A stretch of DNA of 64,000 nt from Bacteroidota bacterium (lineage in GTDB: Bacteria; Bacteroidota; Ignavibacteria; Tepidaquicellales; Tepidaquicellaceae). Every line of letters begins with the position of its first letter. Position 1 is the first letter of the stretch. The stretch covers positions 434,001 to 498,000 of the forward strand of contig JAFDZP010000005.1 of the NCBI GenBank assembly GCA_018266835.1, given 5' to 3'. The translations under genes and the position numbers were made by a program. The notes below the pieces were generated by a model that was given only the letters and a program-made list of their open reading frames with translations, searched no databases and was not told where the DNA came from. This document shows positions 1-6,331 of the stretch, in pieces.

Positions 1-1091
1 CGCGATATACATTCACGCCATAAAATTTTCTGTTTTGGGTAAGGGATTTTATCGAATTCATCTATAATTATATCCGATAAATTTTTGCCGGTGAGATTGC
101 GCGGCTTATCGGCGCTGCGCAGCATTGCAGTATGCTCCCTGCCGTGATAATAAATTGTGTAATTCTGAAATCCGGAGTTCCACTTTGTAGTTATGTTCAG
201 CGATGCAAAAAATTCATCGAAGAGCGGCAGAAGGATATCGCGCACCATTTCATTCGTCGGTTCAAGTATCATTATATCACACTTTTTATTTTGCGCTGCG
301 CGGAAATCAATAAGCCGCAGCCACCGTAAAGGAATAGCCATAGTTTTTCCCGACCCATAACCTCCTATCAATCCCGGGTGTTTTACATAATTTGGTGAAA
401 AATTCGCAAACTCGTTCTGATGCGGAAGAAATTTTGCTTCATCAATTTCATCGTGAATAAATAATTGAGCATTTTTCTCTAATAGTTTTTCAAGTTTCTT
501 ATTCCTTCTATCAATTGTTTCTTCTTTTTTTAATGAGCGAAGCTCATCTACATTTTTCTGTAAATGAGAATATTCATCGCTTTTTAAAATGCTCCATACA
601 GTTGAGCGGCAGCAGCCTGCTTCTCTTGCAACTTTGCTCAGATTCCCTTGAGAATCAGGAATTAACTCCTCAATTTTTTCTGCTTTAATTTTCTTTGATT
701 CCCTGACAATCTTAGGCGCATTTTCCCTCTCATTATTAATTTTTTCTTTGAGATAAAAATATTCTTTCTTATTGATTAATGAACTTACCGTTGATTTATT
801 CAGGCCCGCTTTATCTGCAATAAATTGAATATTCCCTCTGCTCCCTTTGATTGATTTCTCAATAAGCTCAAGTGATTTTTTTCTTGCTTCTTGCCCCGGC
901 TTTATGAATGGTTCTTTCTCAAATATATCTTTGAGCGATTTATTCCGCGGGTCGCTCAGTGTTCTTGAAACAGTGTTCGCCGAAAGTCCTGTCTTTCTTG
1001 CAATAACAATATTGCTTCTTCCGCATCCCGGAATTGCTTCTAAAATTTTTTGGTAATTAATTTTTCTTTGTTCTTCATTGGAAGGTTTCAT
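1..1091 (-). CDS. terL: Phage terminase large subunit (partial, runs off left edge), with tandem N-terminal HTH units
   Basis: The gene starts at an ATG at 1091 and runs leftwards past the window edge; 363 residues are visible. TerL is the ATP-driven motor that packages phage DNA into proheads and cuts it. Visible motifs are FLPHQNEF (residues 221-228, adenine-binding Q motif), Walker A GGYGSGKT (243-250), RSADKPRNLTG (325-335, the stretch usual before Walker B) and Walker B DIIIDEFD (340-347). The C-terminal nuclease half lies outside. The first 175 residues are unusual: three helix-turn-helix-like units at about 14-48, 73-110 and 138-173, which may replace a separate small terminase. A minus-strand hairpin terminator lies just upstream. 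The TerL call is strong; the HTH count is by eye. Confidence 0.87.
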   Translation of the reverse strand, partial: MKPSNEEQRKINYQKILEAIPGCGRSNIVIARKTGLSANTVSRTLSDPRNKSLKDIFEKEPFIKPGQEARKKSLELIEKSIKGSRGNIQFIADKAGLNKSTVSSLINKKEYFYLKEKINNERENAPKIVRESKKIKAEKIEELIPDSQGNLSKVAREAGCCRSTVWSILKSDEYSHLQKNVDELRSLKKEETIDRRNKKLEKLLEKNAQLFIHDEIDEAKFLPHQNEFANFSPNYVKHPGLIGGYGSGKTMAIPLRWLRLIDFRAAQNKKCDIMILEPTNEMVRDILLPLFDEFFASLNITTKWNSGFQNYTIYYHGREHTAMLRSADKPRNLTGKNLSDIIIDEFDKIPYPKQKILWRECIS

Positions 1092-1112
1092 ATCTAAAAA
1101 TCCTGTATAAAT

Positions 1113-1139
1113 TAAAAAAGCGGAAAATATTTCCGCTTT
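1113..1139 (-). terminator. Rho-independent terminator upstream of terL
   Basis: On the minus strand a perfect 10-bp stem (AAAGCGGAAA with TTTCCGCTTT, 3-base loop) is followed by a run of T. It separates the small genes at 1440-1869 from the terminase start at 1091, so terL probably has its own promoter or is reached by read-through. Confidence 0.75.
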
Positions 1140-1211
1140 AAGAATACAGTAAAATATGAAAAATGATTTTTATTCGGAAGCGAAGCTTCCCTATTAGTAG
1201 GGGTAGGTTTC

Positions 1212-1260
1212 TAATTAATAATTAATAATGAATAATTAATAATTAATAATGAGTAATTCA
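1212..1260. repeat. Heptanucleotide array, 7 units (TAATTAA type)
   Basis: Seven consecutive 7-base units, TAATTAA with variants TAATGAA, TAATGAG and TAATTCA. This array, the next two and a terminator hairpin fill the gene-free stretch 1092-1439; nothing else was seen there. Confidence 0.9.
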
Positions 1261-1272
1261 TAGCGGGCTCGA

Positions 1273-1328
1273 TTAGCAATTAACAATTTACAATTAACAA
1301 TTTACAATTAACAATTTACAATTAACAA
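1273..1328. repeat. Heptanucleotide array, 8 units (TTAACAA/TTTACAA)
   Basis: Eight consecutive heptamers, mainly alternating TTAACAA and TTTACAA, so a 14-base higher-order period is also visible. It lies 12 bases from the preceding array but has a different unit. Confidence 0.9.
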
Positions 1329-1400
1329 TGAGATTTATAAATATGCGAAGAAGATTAACATGAATATCGAATACTTATGATAATAATTTTTGTGAGAAAA

Positions 1401-1428
1401 ATTATTAATTATTCATTATTAATTATTC
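1401..1428. repeat. Heptanucleotide array, 4 units (ATTATTA/ATTATTC)
   Basis: ATTATTA and ATTATTC alternate twice. The array ends 11 bases from the stop codon of the minus-strand gene at 1440. Confidence 0.85.
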
Positions 1429-1439
1429 ATTGAGGAAAT

Positions 1440-1658
1440 TTATTTCCGCTCAAGTACTACCATAAAAATTTCATCGGGGACTTTCAGTCCGCTATCGTCT
1501 ATGTGTCTTTTGCCGGGCAGCGCATTCATGTAATGATATGCGTGCTTTACTATGTGAGGAATATCGTTAACGTCAATATTCTGCGTAACAGACGGAACGT
1601 TATTGGAGTACTCGTAGTGAATCGGGTTACCGTTTACGTAATAAAGTATTAGTTTCAA
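1440..1658 (-). CDS. Small hypothetical protein in phage region (72 aa)
   Basis: A small soluble protein of unknown function, with a conserved-looking core VNDIPHIVKHAYHYMNALPG. I chose the TTG at 1658 as start because AAGGGGG lies 9 bases upstream, giving MKLILYYVNG. A longer reading from 1787 would run through the neighbouring 45-residue gene and add an unconvincing N-terminus. The gene lies in the minus-strand phage operon between a small membrane protein and the terminase. No signal peptide or membrane segment is visible and I recognise no family. A packaging or late-switch role could only be guessed from position. Confidence 0.55.
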   Translation of the reverse strand: MKLILYYVNGNPIHYEYSNNVPSVTQNIDVNDIPHIVKHAYHYMNALPGKRHIDDSGLKVPDEIFMVVLERK

Positions 1659-1731
1659 TTTTTTGTGCCCCCTTAATTTTTTATTACTCTCAAAAATAAA
1701 TAATTCGCAATTAAGAAATAAGGGATAAGGC

Positions 1732-1869
1732 TTAACGGAAGAACAGTAAACCAATAAGTACTGCATTGAGCAGAATAAATATTCCAAGCATAATGAATAT
1801 ATAAAATGCTAATGGCTTTTTCTTTGTGTGCGGCTGCTCGCTGCCGAAAGAGCTGTTTATGTGTACCAT
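1732..1869 (-). CDS. Small single-pass membrane protein in phage region (45 aa)
   Basis: An ATG at 1869 opens a 45-residue frame. It has a hydrophilic, lysine-containing N-terminus (EQPHTKKKP) and then one long hydrophobic stretch from about residue 21 to 44 (AFYIFIMLGIFILLNAVLIG), ending FFR. The shape is that of a small inner-membrane protein with the N-terminus in the cytoplasm. Phage operons often carry such proteins (holin-like, superinfection or spanin-related), but one transmembrane helix alone does not decide the role. It lies 73 bases upstream of the next minus-strand gene. Coding status is probable, not certain, because of its size. Confidence 0.5.
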   Translation of the reverse strand: MVHINSSFGSEQPHTKKKPLAFYIFIMLGIFILLNAVLIGLLFFR

Positions 1870-2004
1870 GTTGAGGGCTTCTCCGAATATGTTTCTTTTA
1901 GTTAATATCAATTTGAAAAATTATTTTCTTGTACAGTTATAATTTATAACGAATAGGAGTGAAAAAAATTCCTTGTGTTTCACAATAGAAAGTCAAAATG
2001 AAAA

Positions 2005-2211
2005 TTATACAATTTCATTTTGAATTACATTCGCTGCATTTTGCGCTTCTCTTTTTTCTACCTCTTCTTTTTTCTCGAAGATATGCTCCATTGTTTTCCA
2101 TGCGCTTCCGCACTTAAGGCACAGCTTTCTTCTCTCGGTAAGATTTCTATGCTGGATGGTCTCATAGGTTCTGAGGAACTTTGGGTCTGCTTTGCAAACA
2201 GGACATTTCAT
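2005..2211 (-). CDS. NrdR-like zinc-ribbon protein (68 aa)
   Basis: The N-terminus MKCPVC and the later CLKCG form two CxxC knuckles (residues 3-6 and about 31-34). With ERRKLCLKCGSAWKTMEHI between and after them, this strongly resembles the zinc ribbon that opens the ribonucleotide-reductase repressor NrdR. The ATP-cone domain that follows in NrdR is absent; the protein instead ends in a charged helix (EKKEEVEKREAQ). It may be a stand-alone zinc-ribbon DNA-binding regulator of phage origin. I start at the ATG at 2211, which fits the family's MKC opening; a TTG two codons upstream is the alternative. A heptamer array sits directly upstream and leaves no room for a ribosome-binding site. Confidence 0.7.
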   Translation of the reverse strand: MKCPVCKADPKFLRTYETIQHRNLTERRKLCLKCGSAWKTMEHIFEKKEEVEKREAQNAANVIQNEIV

Positions 2212-2214
2212 TTT

Positions 2215-2249
2215 CAATTAACATTTAACAATTAGCAATTAACAATATG
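2215..2249. repeat. Heptanucleotide array, 5 units (CAATTAA type)
   Basis: CAATTAA, CATTTAA, CAATTAG, CAATTAA, CAATATG in register. It lies 3 bases upstream of the zinc-ribbon start codon at 2211 (minus strand), so it forms most of that gene's leader. Confidence 0.85.
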
Positions 2250-2285
2250 ATAACTGCTTATGAAAATTAAAATTTGACAACAACT

Positions 2286-2370
2286 AATTAACAGCTGGAA
2301 AGATTATATAAGTTTTTCGAATAAAAATTTAACAAGTATAAATTAACAGCTGAAAAGATTATGTAAGTTT
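2286..2370. repeat. Pair of ~30-bp direct repeats
   Basis: Two imperfect copies, 2286-2316 and 2341-2370, share AATTAACAGCTG, AAAGATTAT and TAAGTTT with only a few mismatches. Each contains the palindrome CAGCTG. They lie between the replication gene (ends 2390) and the zinc-ribbon gene, and may be protein-binding sites. Confidence 0.75.
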
Positions 2371-2376
2371 CTCTGA

Positions 2377-2404
2377 TAATTGTTAATTACTAATTGCTAA
2401 TTGA
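2377..2404. repeat. Heptanucleotide array overlapping a stop codon, 4 units
   Basis: TAATTGT, TAATTAC, TAATTGC, TAATTGA. The array contains the stop codon and last residues (SISN) of the minus-strand gene ending at 2390. Confidence 0.85.
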
Positions 2405-3322
2405 AGGCATGTAGTGCCGTAAAGCTTTTTCTACATAGGCTTCGAAGAGCGCATCTTTTGTGGCGGGGTCACGGCACTTTTGTACAAGCTGAGGAATAAC
2501 TTCATCAGGATTTTTATCCGGAAGATTTTTTATCCAGTCAAGATTATTTTTTACAAGCTCGTATGCAACGGTAACAGAATCATTTTTCTTCAGCGGATTT
2601 TGAACAGGATAATGCTTATCCGATTTCTTATCATTACCTATGAAAAAAATTATTTTTGCCTTAAGCTCTTTATCGGTAAATTTTTTATCAGGATAAAAAT
2701 TTATTACACGGTCAAAATAATATTTCAAATTGTAATTTTTTAAATCAGTGTACTCATCTTCCTGCTTAACGTATGTGTGGAAATTTTCAAAATCGTGTGT
2801 GTGTGTTTCCTTACACACACTGCTTTTATTTTCTTTACTTTCCTTTACTTTACTTTGTGTACTTTCGGGAGAGATTACTTCTGTTATCTCCCCCGAAACA
2901 TCAGTTAAAGTTATTTTTACATGCGTTGATGTTTCTGTATCTGATACGCAGAGAAAATCATTAACCAGATAAATATTTCTTCTCTTCTGCGAGCCCAGAA
3001 TATAGCGCAGCTGAATTGACCGTGATGTGAGTACATTAAACTCATTATATAGTTTTGCGGAGAATAAACCCTCGTTAATGCAGTCGGAAACTATTTCCCT
3101 TACAGCCTTTACATCCACTGAATTTGTTTTGGCAAAAAGAATTTCATCACGCTGCTCCCATTTTGTGTAGTATCCGTTCTTGTAAATTTTTTCCAGGAGC
3201 TTACAGAATACTGCATAGCCGATGATTCCATGCTTTGCCTCGATGAACTGAATTTTATCATCCGAAGAAAGAGATACATCATGGGAAAAATATTCGAGTC
3301 CTGTTTTTAACGGTCGGGCCAT
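2390..3322 (-). CDS. Phage replication-type protein with Lin1244/Lin1753-like N-terminal domain (DUF4373)
   Basis: The first ~125 of 310 residues match the Lin1244/Lin1753 (DUF4373) domain of phage replication-initiation or replisome-organiser proteins: MARPLKTGLEYFSHD, then SSDDKIQFIEAKHGIIGYAV, LLEKIYKNGYY and ILGSQKRRNIYL. The middle is low-complexity and charged, and a helical C-terminal part follows (about 220-305). In phages such proteins bind the origin and help load the helicase; that role is inferred here. Directly upstream (3374-3513) are two arrays of 9-bp tandem repeats that could be the origin. The last codons and the stop lie inside a heptamer array. Start: ATG at 3322, the only one matching the family opening. 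Confidence 0.75.
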   Translation of the reverse strand: MARPLKTGLEYFSHDVSLSSDDKIQFIEAKHGIIGYAVFCKLLEKIYKNGYYTKWEQRDEILFAKTNSVDVKAVREIVSDCINEGLFSAKLYNEFNVLTSRSIQLRYILGSQKRRNIYLVNDFLCVSDTETSTHVKITLTDVSGEITEVISPESTQSKVKESKENKSSVCKETHTHDFENFHTYVKQEDEYTDLKNYNLKYYFDRVINFYPDKKFTDKELKAKIIFFIGNDKKSDKHYPVQNPLKKNDSVTVAYELVKNNLDWIKNLPDKNPDEVIPQLVQKCRDPATKDALFEAYVEKALRHYMPSISN

Positions 3323-3326
3323 TTAC

Positions 3327-3361
3327 AATAATTAATAATTAATAATGAGTAATGAATAATT
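3327..3361. repeat. Heptanucleotide array, 5 units, in leader of replication gene
   Basis: AATAATT, AATAATT, AATAATG, AGTAATG, AATAATT. It begins 4 bases upstream of the start codon at 3322 on the minus strand. Confidence 0.85.
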
Positions 3362-3373
3362 CTTTAGTTAAAA

Positions 3374-3454
3374 GTTTATAAGGTTTATAAGGTTTATAAG
3401 GTTTATAAGGTTTATAAGGTTTATAAGGTTTATAAGGTTTATAAGGTTTATAAG
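3374..3454. repeat. Iteron-like tandem repeat: 9 perfect copies of a 9-bp unit
   Basis: GTTTATAAG is repeated nine times without a mismatch (81 bp), 52 bases upstream of the Lin1244-type replication gene. Tandem short AT-rich repeats beside an initiator gene are the usual layout of a phage or plasmid origin; that function is inferred. A second, related array follows 23 bases further on. Confidence 0.9.
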
Positions 3455-3477
3455 GTCAAATATTAAATGCAAAAATA

Positions 3478-3513
3478 CTTTACAAACTTTACAAACTTTA
3501 CAAACTTTACAAA
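3478..3513. repeat. Second 9-bp tandem repeat, 4 copies
   Basis: CTTTACAAA is repeated four times, followed by a partial CTTTA. Read on the minus strand it is TTTGTAAAG, close to a rotation of the GTTTATAAG unit nearby, so the two arrays may bind the same protein in opposite orientations. Confidence 0.88.
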
Positions 3514-3515
3514 CT

Positions 3516-3752
3516 TTATTCCAACGTGAACTCTGGTTTCATTTCATCTTTTGCGAATCTCACTGCATCGAGAATAAGCTCTGCAGCGATTATGTTTCTA
3601 TCGAAATTTTCAGTGGCACTAAAGGCGTTTTCAATATTTGTATCCTGTATTCCTACAGTGTAAAGATTGTTGCAGCAATCAATTTTCAGATACACTGTGA
3701 TATTCTCTTTTATGAAGAGATAATTTTTTGAATATAAAGTCGGCTTAGTCAT
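3516..3752 (-). CDS. Hypothetical protein in phage region (78 aa)
   Basis: A 78-residue soluble protein between the recombinase-like gene and the iterons, same strand as both. It starts MTKPTLYSKNYLFIKEN, has a CC pair near residue 26 (KIDCCNNLYTVGIQDT) and ends with an amphipathic helix (AAELILDAVRFAKDEMKPE). No family recognised and no signal peptide. An ATG at 3752 is preceded by AT-rich sequence with a loose 7-base periodicity (about 3758-3792). Its position between replication and recombination genes suggests a small accessory protein of phage DNA metabolism, which is inference only. Confidence 0.6.
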   Translation of the reverse strand: MTKPTLYSKNYLFIKENITVYLKIDCCNNLYTVGIQDTNIENAFSATENFDRNIIAAELILDAVRFAKDEMKPEFTLE

Positions 3753-3839
3753 ATTTTTAGTAGTTAGTATAAAGTATAAAATAGAATGTAGAAAGATTAT
3801 TGAATTTGTGTACTGACGAGAAAGTAATTTTATATAAAT

Positions 3840-3874
3840 ACTTTTTACTTAATACTTACGACTTAATACTTCAG
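3840..3874. repeat. Heptanucleotide array overlapping the YqaJ-like stop codon, 5 units
   Basis: ACTTTTT, ACTTAAT, ACTTACG, ACTTAAT, ACTTCAG. The array spans the stop codon at 3863 and encodes the last two residues of the minus-strand protein. Confidence 0.85.
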
Positions 3875-4723
3875 AATAAATCTTCTCTTTCCTTCTACTT
3901 CAGTTAAGTACTTCTGATATGCTTCGGGATTTTCTTTTCTGAAACTGCTTTCGTTAAATTTTTTTATTGCGTCATCTGTTTTCCAGGTAGCGAGAATTTT
4001 ATCGCCGTAAGTTATTCCCTCTGCATCTCCCATAAGAAACTCAAGTGATGACTGTATATTTTCAAGCTCGCTTTCAATAAACTTCTTTTCATCTTTAAGC
4101 AGCTTCATTCTTTTTATTTCATTATAGCTCTGCTCATCTGCGGGAACAAATTTCATTTCGCAGTGCTTCCTGAAAATGCTTTTTATATCCTTTGGTGTCA
4201 GCGCTTTGGGCGGAGAAGCGGTTTGCACATGCTCATTCCAGAAATCAATTGCCGCAGTTAACATATGATTGAATAACTCTTCATCGAACTGCACATCGGT
4301 ATATTTAAAGCGCAGTCCCCTTTCAAGCCAGGCAATCACTCCCTCTTTTTTATTTGTCACTCCCATATCCCAGATTATCTTCAGGTACCAGTGCTGCGGG
4401 ATGAAATCGCGCTCAACAAATTTTTGTGTTCCGTAAGTTTGCAGCACGCCTGTGTCTTCAATTAAGCGGTTAGGAGTTGCGGCAATAAAATTATACTTTT
4501 CGTGTCTTATATTTTTTTCAAGAGGTATGATTGTTTTTCTTCCGCTTACCTCTTCGTACAAGGCGGCAATTGCGGGCTGAAGTATATTTGAAATTTTTAA
4601 TGAAAGCTCGGGCTCTTTCTCTCCGCGGGAGTTTACAATTGAAGACCAGACTGCATAAGGAGTTTTGTACGGGTTAAGTCCGATAATTGCGGAAAGATCG
4701 GAACCCGTGATAAAATTTTTCAT
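3863..4723 (-). CDS. YqaJ/lambda-exonuclease-fold protein, apparently lacking catalytic residues (286 aa)
   Basis: The architecture is that of YqaJ viral recombinases: GSDLSAIIGLNPYKTPYAVW at 7-26 (family G-x-S..alGl..y.tp..l), a central core, and a C-terminal YGDKILATWK...RRFILKY block as in phage YqaJ proteins. YqaJ enzymes are metal-dependent PD-(D/E)XK exonucleases of phage recombination. Aligned by eye, their acidic residues are replaced here: ILQP (Q49) where ILEP is expected, ATPNR (N85) for aPDg, and VLQTY (Q95, Y97) for the E-x-K motif. This suggests a DNA-binding but inactive member. Flanked by small phage genes; its last codons lie in a heptamer array. The fold call is firm, inactivity is inferred. 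Confidence 0.75.
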   Translation of the reverse strand: MKNFITGSDLSAIIGLNPYKTPYAVWSSIVNSRGEKEPELSLKISNILQPAIAALYEEVSGRKTIIPLEKNIRHEKYNFIAATPNRLIEDTGVLQTYGTQKFVERDFIPQHWYLKIIWDMGVTNKKEGVIAWLERGLRFKYTDVQFDEELFNHMLTAAIDFWNEHVQTASPPKALTPKDIKSIFRKHCEMKFVPADEQSYNEIKRMKLLKDEKKFIESELENIQSSLEFLMGDAEGITYGDKILATWKTDDAIKKFNESSFRKENPEAYQKYLTEVEGKRRFILKY

Positions 4724-4840
4724 GATATTTTTATTTTTTTGATTAACGGATTTTGAAAATTCTTGAGCAGAAAGGATTCCTGTCAGAAAATTTTTGAGTC
4801 GCTTCTTTCCCTCTTCCGAAAAGAAGAAAAACTTTTAAAC

Positions 4841-4875
4841 AATTATTAATTATTCTTTACTAATTATTAATTATG
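4841..4875. repeat. Heptanucleotide array overlapping a stop codon, 5 units
   Basis: AATTATT, AATTATT, CTTTACT, AATTATT, AATTATG. The end of the array contains the stop codon (4871-4873) of the acidic minus-strand gene. Confidence 0.85.
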
Positions 4876-5188
4876 AGGACGTTTCTTTCCATAGATCATA
4901 ATCATCGTCGTTGGGTTTTTCGTTCAGTCTGAAGAACTCATCGTTAAGCAGTTCATTTTCAATCATGTCTGCTTCAATTATATCTTCTTCGTCCGGCTCA
5001 AAATCATCATCATTGATATCAAAAATTTTCAGATGTTCAAAATCAATTTCTTCATCCATGTTCAGTTCAAATTCATTATCGTTTTCATCTTCGGCGGATT
5101 TATCTTCAAGCATTTTGCGGAGATATTCTTTTCCTTCGGGAGTGATGCAGTAGCGCGTGTACTCATCCGTTTTTTTGTTGGGTATCAT
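4871..5188 (-). CDS. Very acidic protein with possible winged-helix start (105 aa)
   Basis: First gene of the minus-strand phage block. About 38 of 105 residues are D or E against about 11 K or R. The first 27 residues (TRYCITPEGKEYLRKML) look like the end of a winged helix, where 'ITpeGkeyL' is common. The rest is nearly all acidic (NDDDFEPDEEDIIEADMI). Strongly acidic small phage proteins are sometimes DNA mimics that block host DNA-binding enzymes, but others are simply linkers or regulators and nothing here decides. The ATG at 5188 gives MIPNKKTDEY. The C-terminus (ETSS and stop) runs into a heptamer array. Confidence 0.6.
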   Translation of the reverse strand: MIPNKKTDEYTRYCITPEGKEYLRKMLEDKSAEDENDNEFELNMDEEIDFEHLKIFDINDDDFEPDEEDIIEADMIENELLNDEFFRLNEKPNDDDYDLWKETSS

Positions 5189-5566
5189 TTTTTAATTCGG
5201 TTAAATTTTTTAAAACCGGAAACGATGGTTTACCGGTCCTGATTCAGAGCACAGCGATACATTTTTATGAACGGATAACATTTTTTTATTTGTAATAAAG
5301 ATTTAATACAAAAATAATTTTGCCTTTTTTAAAATTGCTTTCACAAAAATCTGAATTTAGCAGTGGTGTAAATATTTTTATAATTGTTTATTATATATTT
5401 ATTATCAGGTTTATGAATTTTTCATTAATCGAATTTTATAAAAGCAGAGCACAAATAATTTTAACTGTATAGATAAAATCTTTACTAAGGGATTGAATAT
5501 TGGCAATCATTAGTTTAATTTTAAACAGATTCGCCACAAAATTTCTTAACTCCCTAAGAAAGAAAA
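5189..5566. other. AT-rich gene-free stretch, nothing recognised
   Basis: 378 bases between the minus-strand phage block and the plus-strand genes. The two gene sets point away from each other, so promoters for both must lie here, but I could not identify convincing boxes or repeats. Confidence 0.5.
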
Positions 5567-5869
5567 ATGAAATACCACATTCCGGACTCAATCTCTCCAA
5601 GAGAGGCTGAGAAAATTTACAAAGAGCTTTTGGCGAAGCATAACATTAAGGAAATACCGCATTCGATTGAAAAGCTATATTTCACAATTGATGGTATCTA
5701 CCAGGAAGCTGCCGTAGGAAAGCCGTTCCCAGTAACACAGGAAGACGTATTTACAATCGTCGAGAACAGCAAGAACTATATTGTTTACACGTATAATAAT
5801 CTTGCAGGCAGCAGCAAGGAAGAACTAATACCTAAAAAGAAAGCGATATCAATAGAGTACTACAATTAA
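5567..5869 (+). CDS. Hypothetical protein (100 aa)
   Basis: An ATG at 5567 (AAGAAAGAAAA directly upstream) opens a 100-residue soluble protein. It begins MKYHIPDSISPREAEKIYKE and has a predicted helical first third and a mixed remainder containing VTQEDVFTIVENSKNYIVYT. No signal peptide, no cysteines, no family recognised. It is the first gene transcribed rightwards opposite the phage block, and a strong terminator follows 48 bases after its stop, so it is a single-gene unit. It could be a phage or moron gene; nothing in the sequence shows its function. Confidence 0.6.
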   Translation: MKYHIPDSISPREAEKIYKELLAKHNIKEIPHSIEKLYFTIDGIYQEAAVGKPFPVTQEDVFTIVENSKNYIVYTYNNLAGSSKEELIPKKKAISIEYYN

Positions 5870-5916
5870 TGTTCAGATAAACCCCGGTCCCAAACAGCTA
5901 ATTAATTTTTTGAGAG

Positions 5917-5960
5917 TATCAGCTAAGAAAAGTTATTGAACTTAGCTGATATTTTTTTTT
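5917..5960 (+). terminator. Rho-independent terminator
   Basis: Perfect 11-bp stem TATCAGCTAAG / CTTAGCTGATA with a 13-base loop, followed by nine T. It ends the 100-residue gene. Confidence 0.85.
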
Positions 5961-6057
5961 ACAATCCTGAAATTCAACACAACAAATACTCAATTGCCCT
6001 TTTCCGCCTTATTTAATATCTTCGTATTACATTGAAGTAAATTATACCTTTGAATTA

Positions 6058-6155
6058 AACTACCATACAAATTTACGGCACTTTTACAGTATAGTCAAGT
6101 ACTATTTACGGCACTAATGCGGTATTTCTATAATGACTAACTATTTATGGTAGTT
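6058..6155. promoter_or_regulatory. Operator-like cluster of inverted and direct repeats
   Basis: AACTACCATA at 6058-6067 is repeated inverted as TATGGTAGTT at 6146-6155. Between them ATTTACGGCACT occurs twice (6071-6082 and 6104-6115), 33 bases apart, i.e. about three helical turns. The cluster lies about 180 bases upstream of the first YD-like gene. It looks like a regulator-binding region; the regulator is unknown. The rest of the 5870-6331 gap holds a terminator and a heptamer array. Confidence 0.5.
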
Positions 6156-6187
6156 AAGGTAAGGGTAAAAATTTATCCCCACTCTTA

Positions 6188-6222
6188 TAATTAACAATTA
6201 GTAATTAATAATGAATAATTGT
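6188..6222. repeat. Heptanucleotide array, 5 units (TAATTAA type)
   Basis: TAATTAA, CAATTAG, TAATTAA, TAATGAA, TAATTGT in register. Confidence 0.85.
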
Positions 6223-6331
6223 GTAAAAGCGATAGTGGTTTTATTTGTACTTTGGGGAGGAAAGCTTTAAAATATTTACTGTATAAATTATAAATTATAA
6301 ATCACCATAACATTAACGAGGAGAACTAAAT

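Noticed and set aside
1440..1787. Long form of the small minus-strand gene starting at 1787 (115 residues)
   Set aside because: Its first 43 residues overlap the coding of a well-formed 45-residue membrane protein, and a TTG at 1658 with AAGGGGG upstream gives a better start.
3374..3513. Tandem repeats as a CRISPR array
   Set aside because: Units are 9 bases and directly adjacent, with no spacers and no cas genes in the window.
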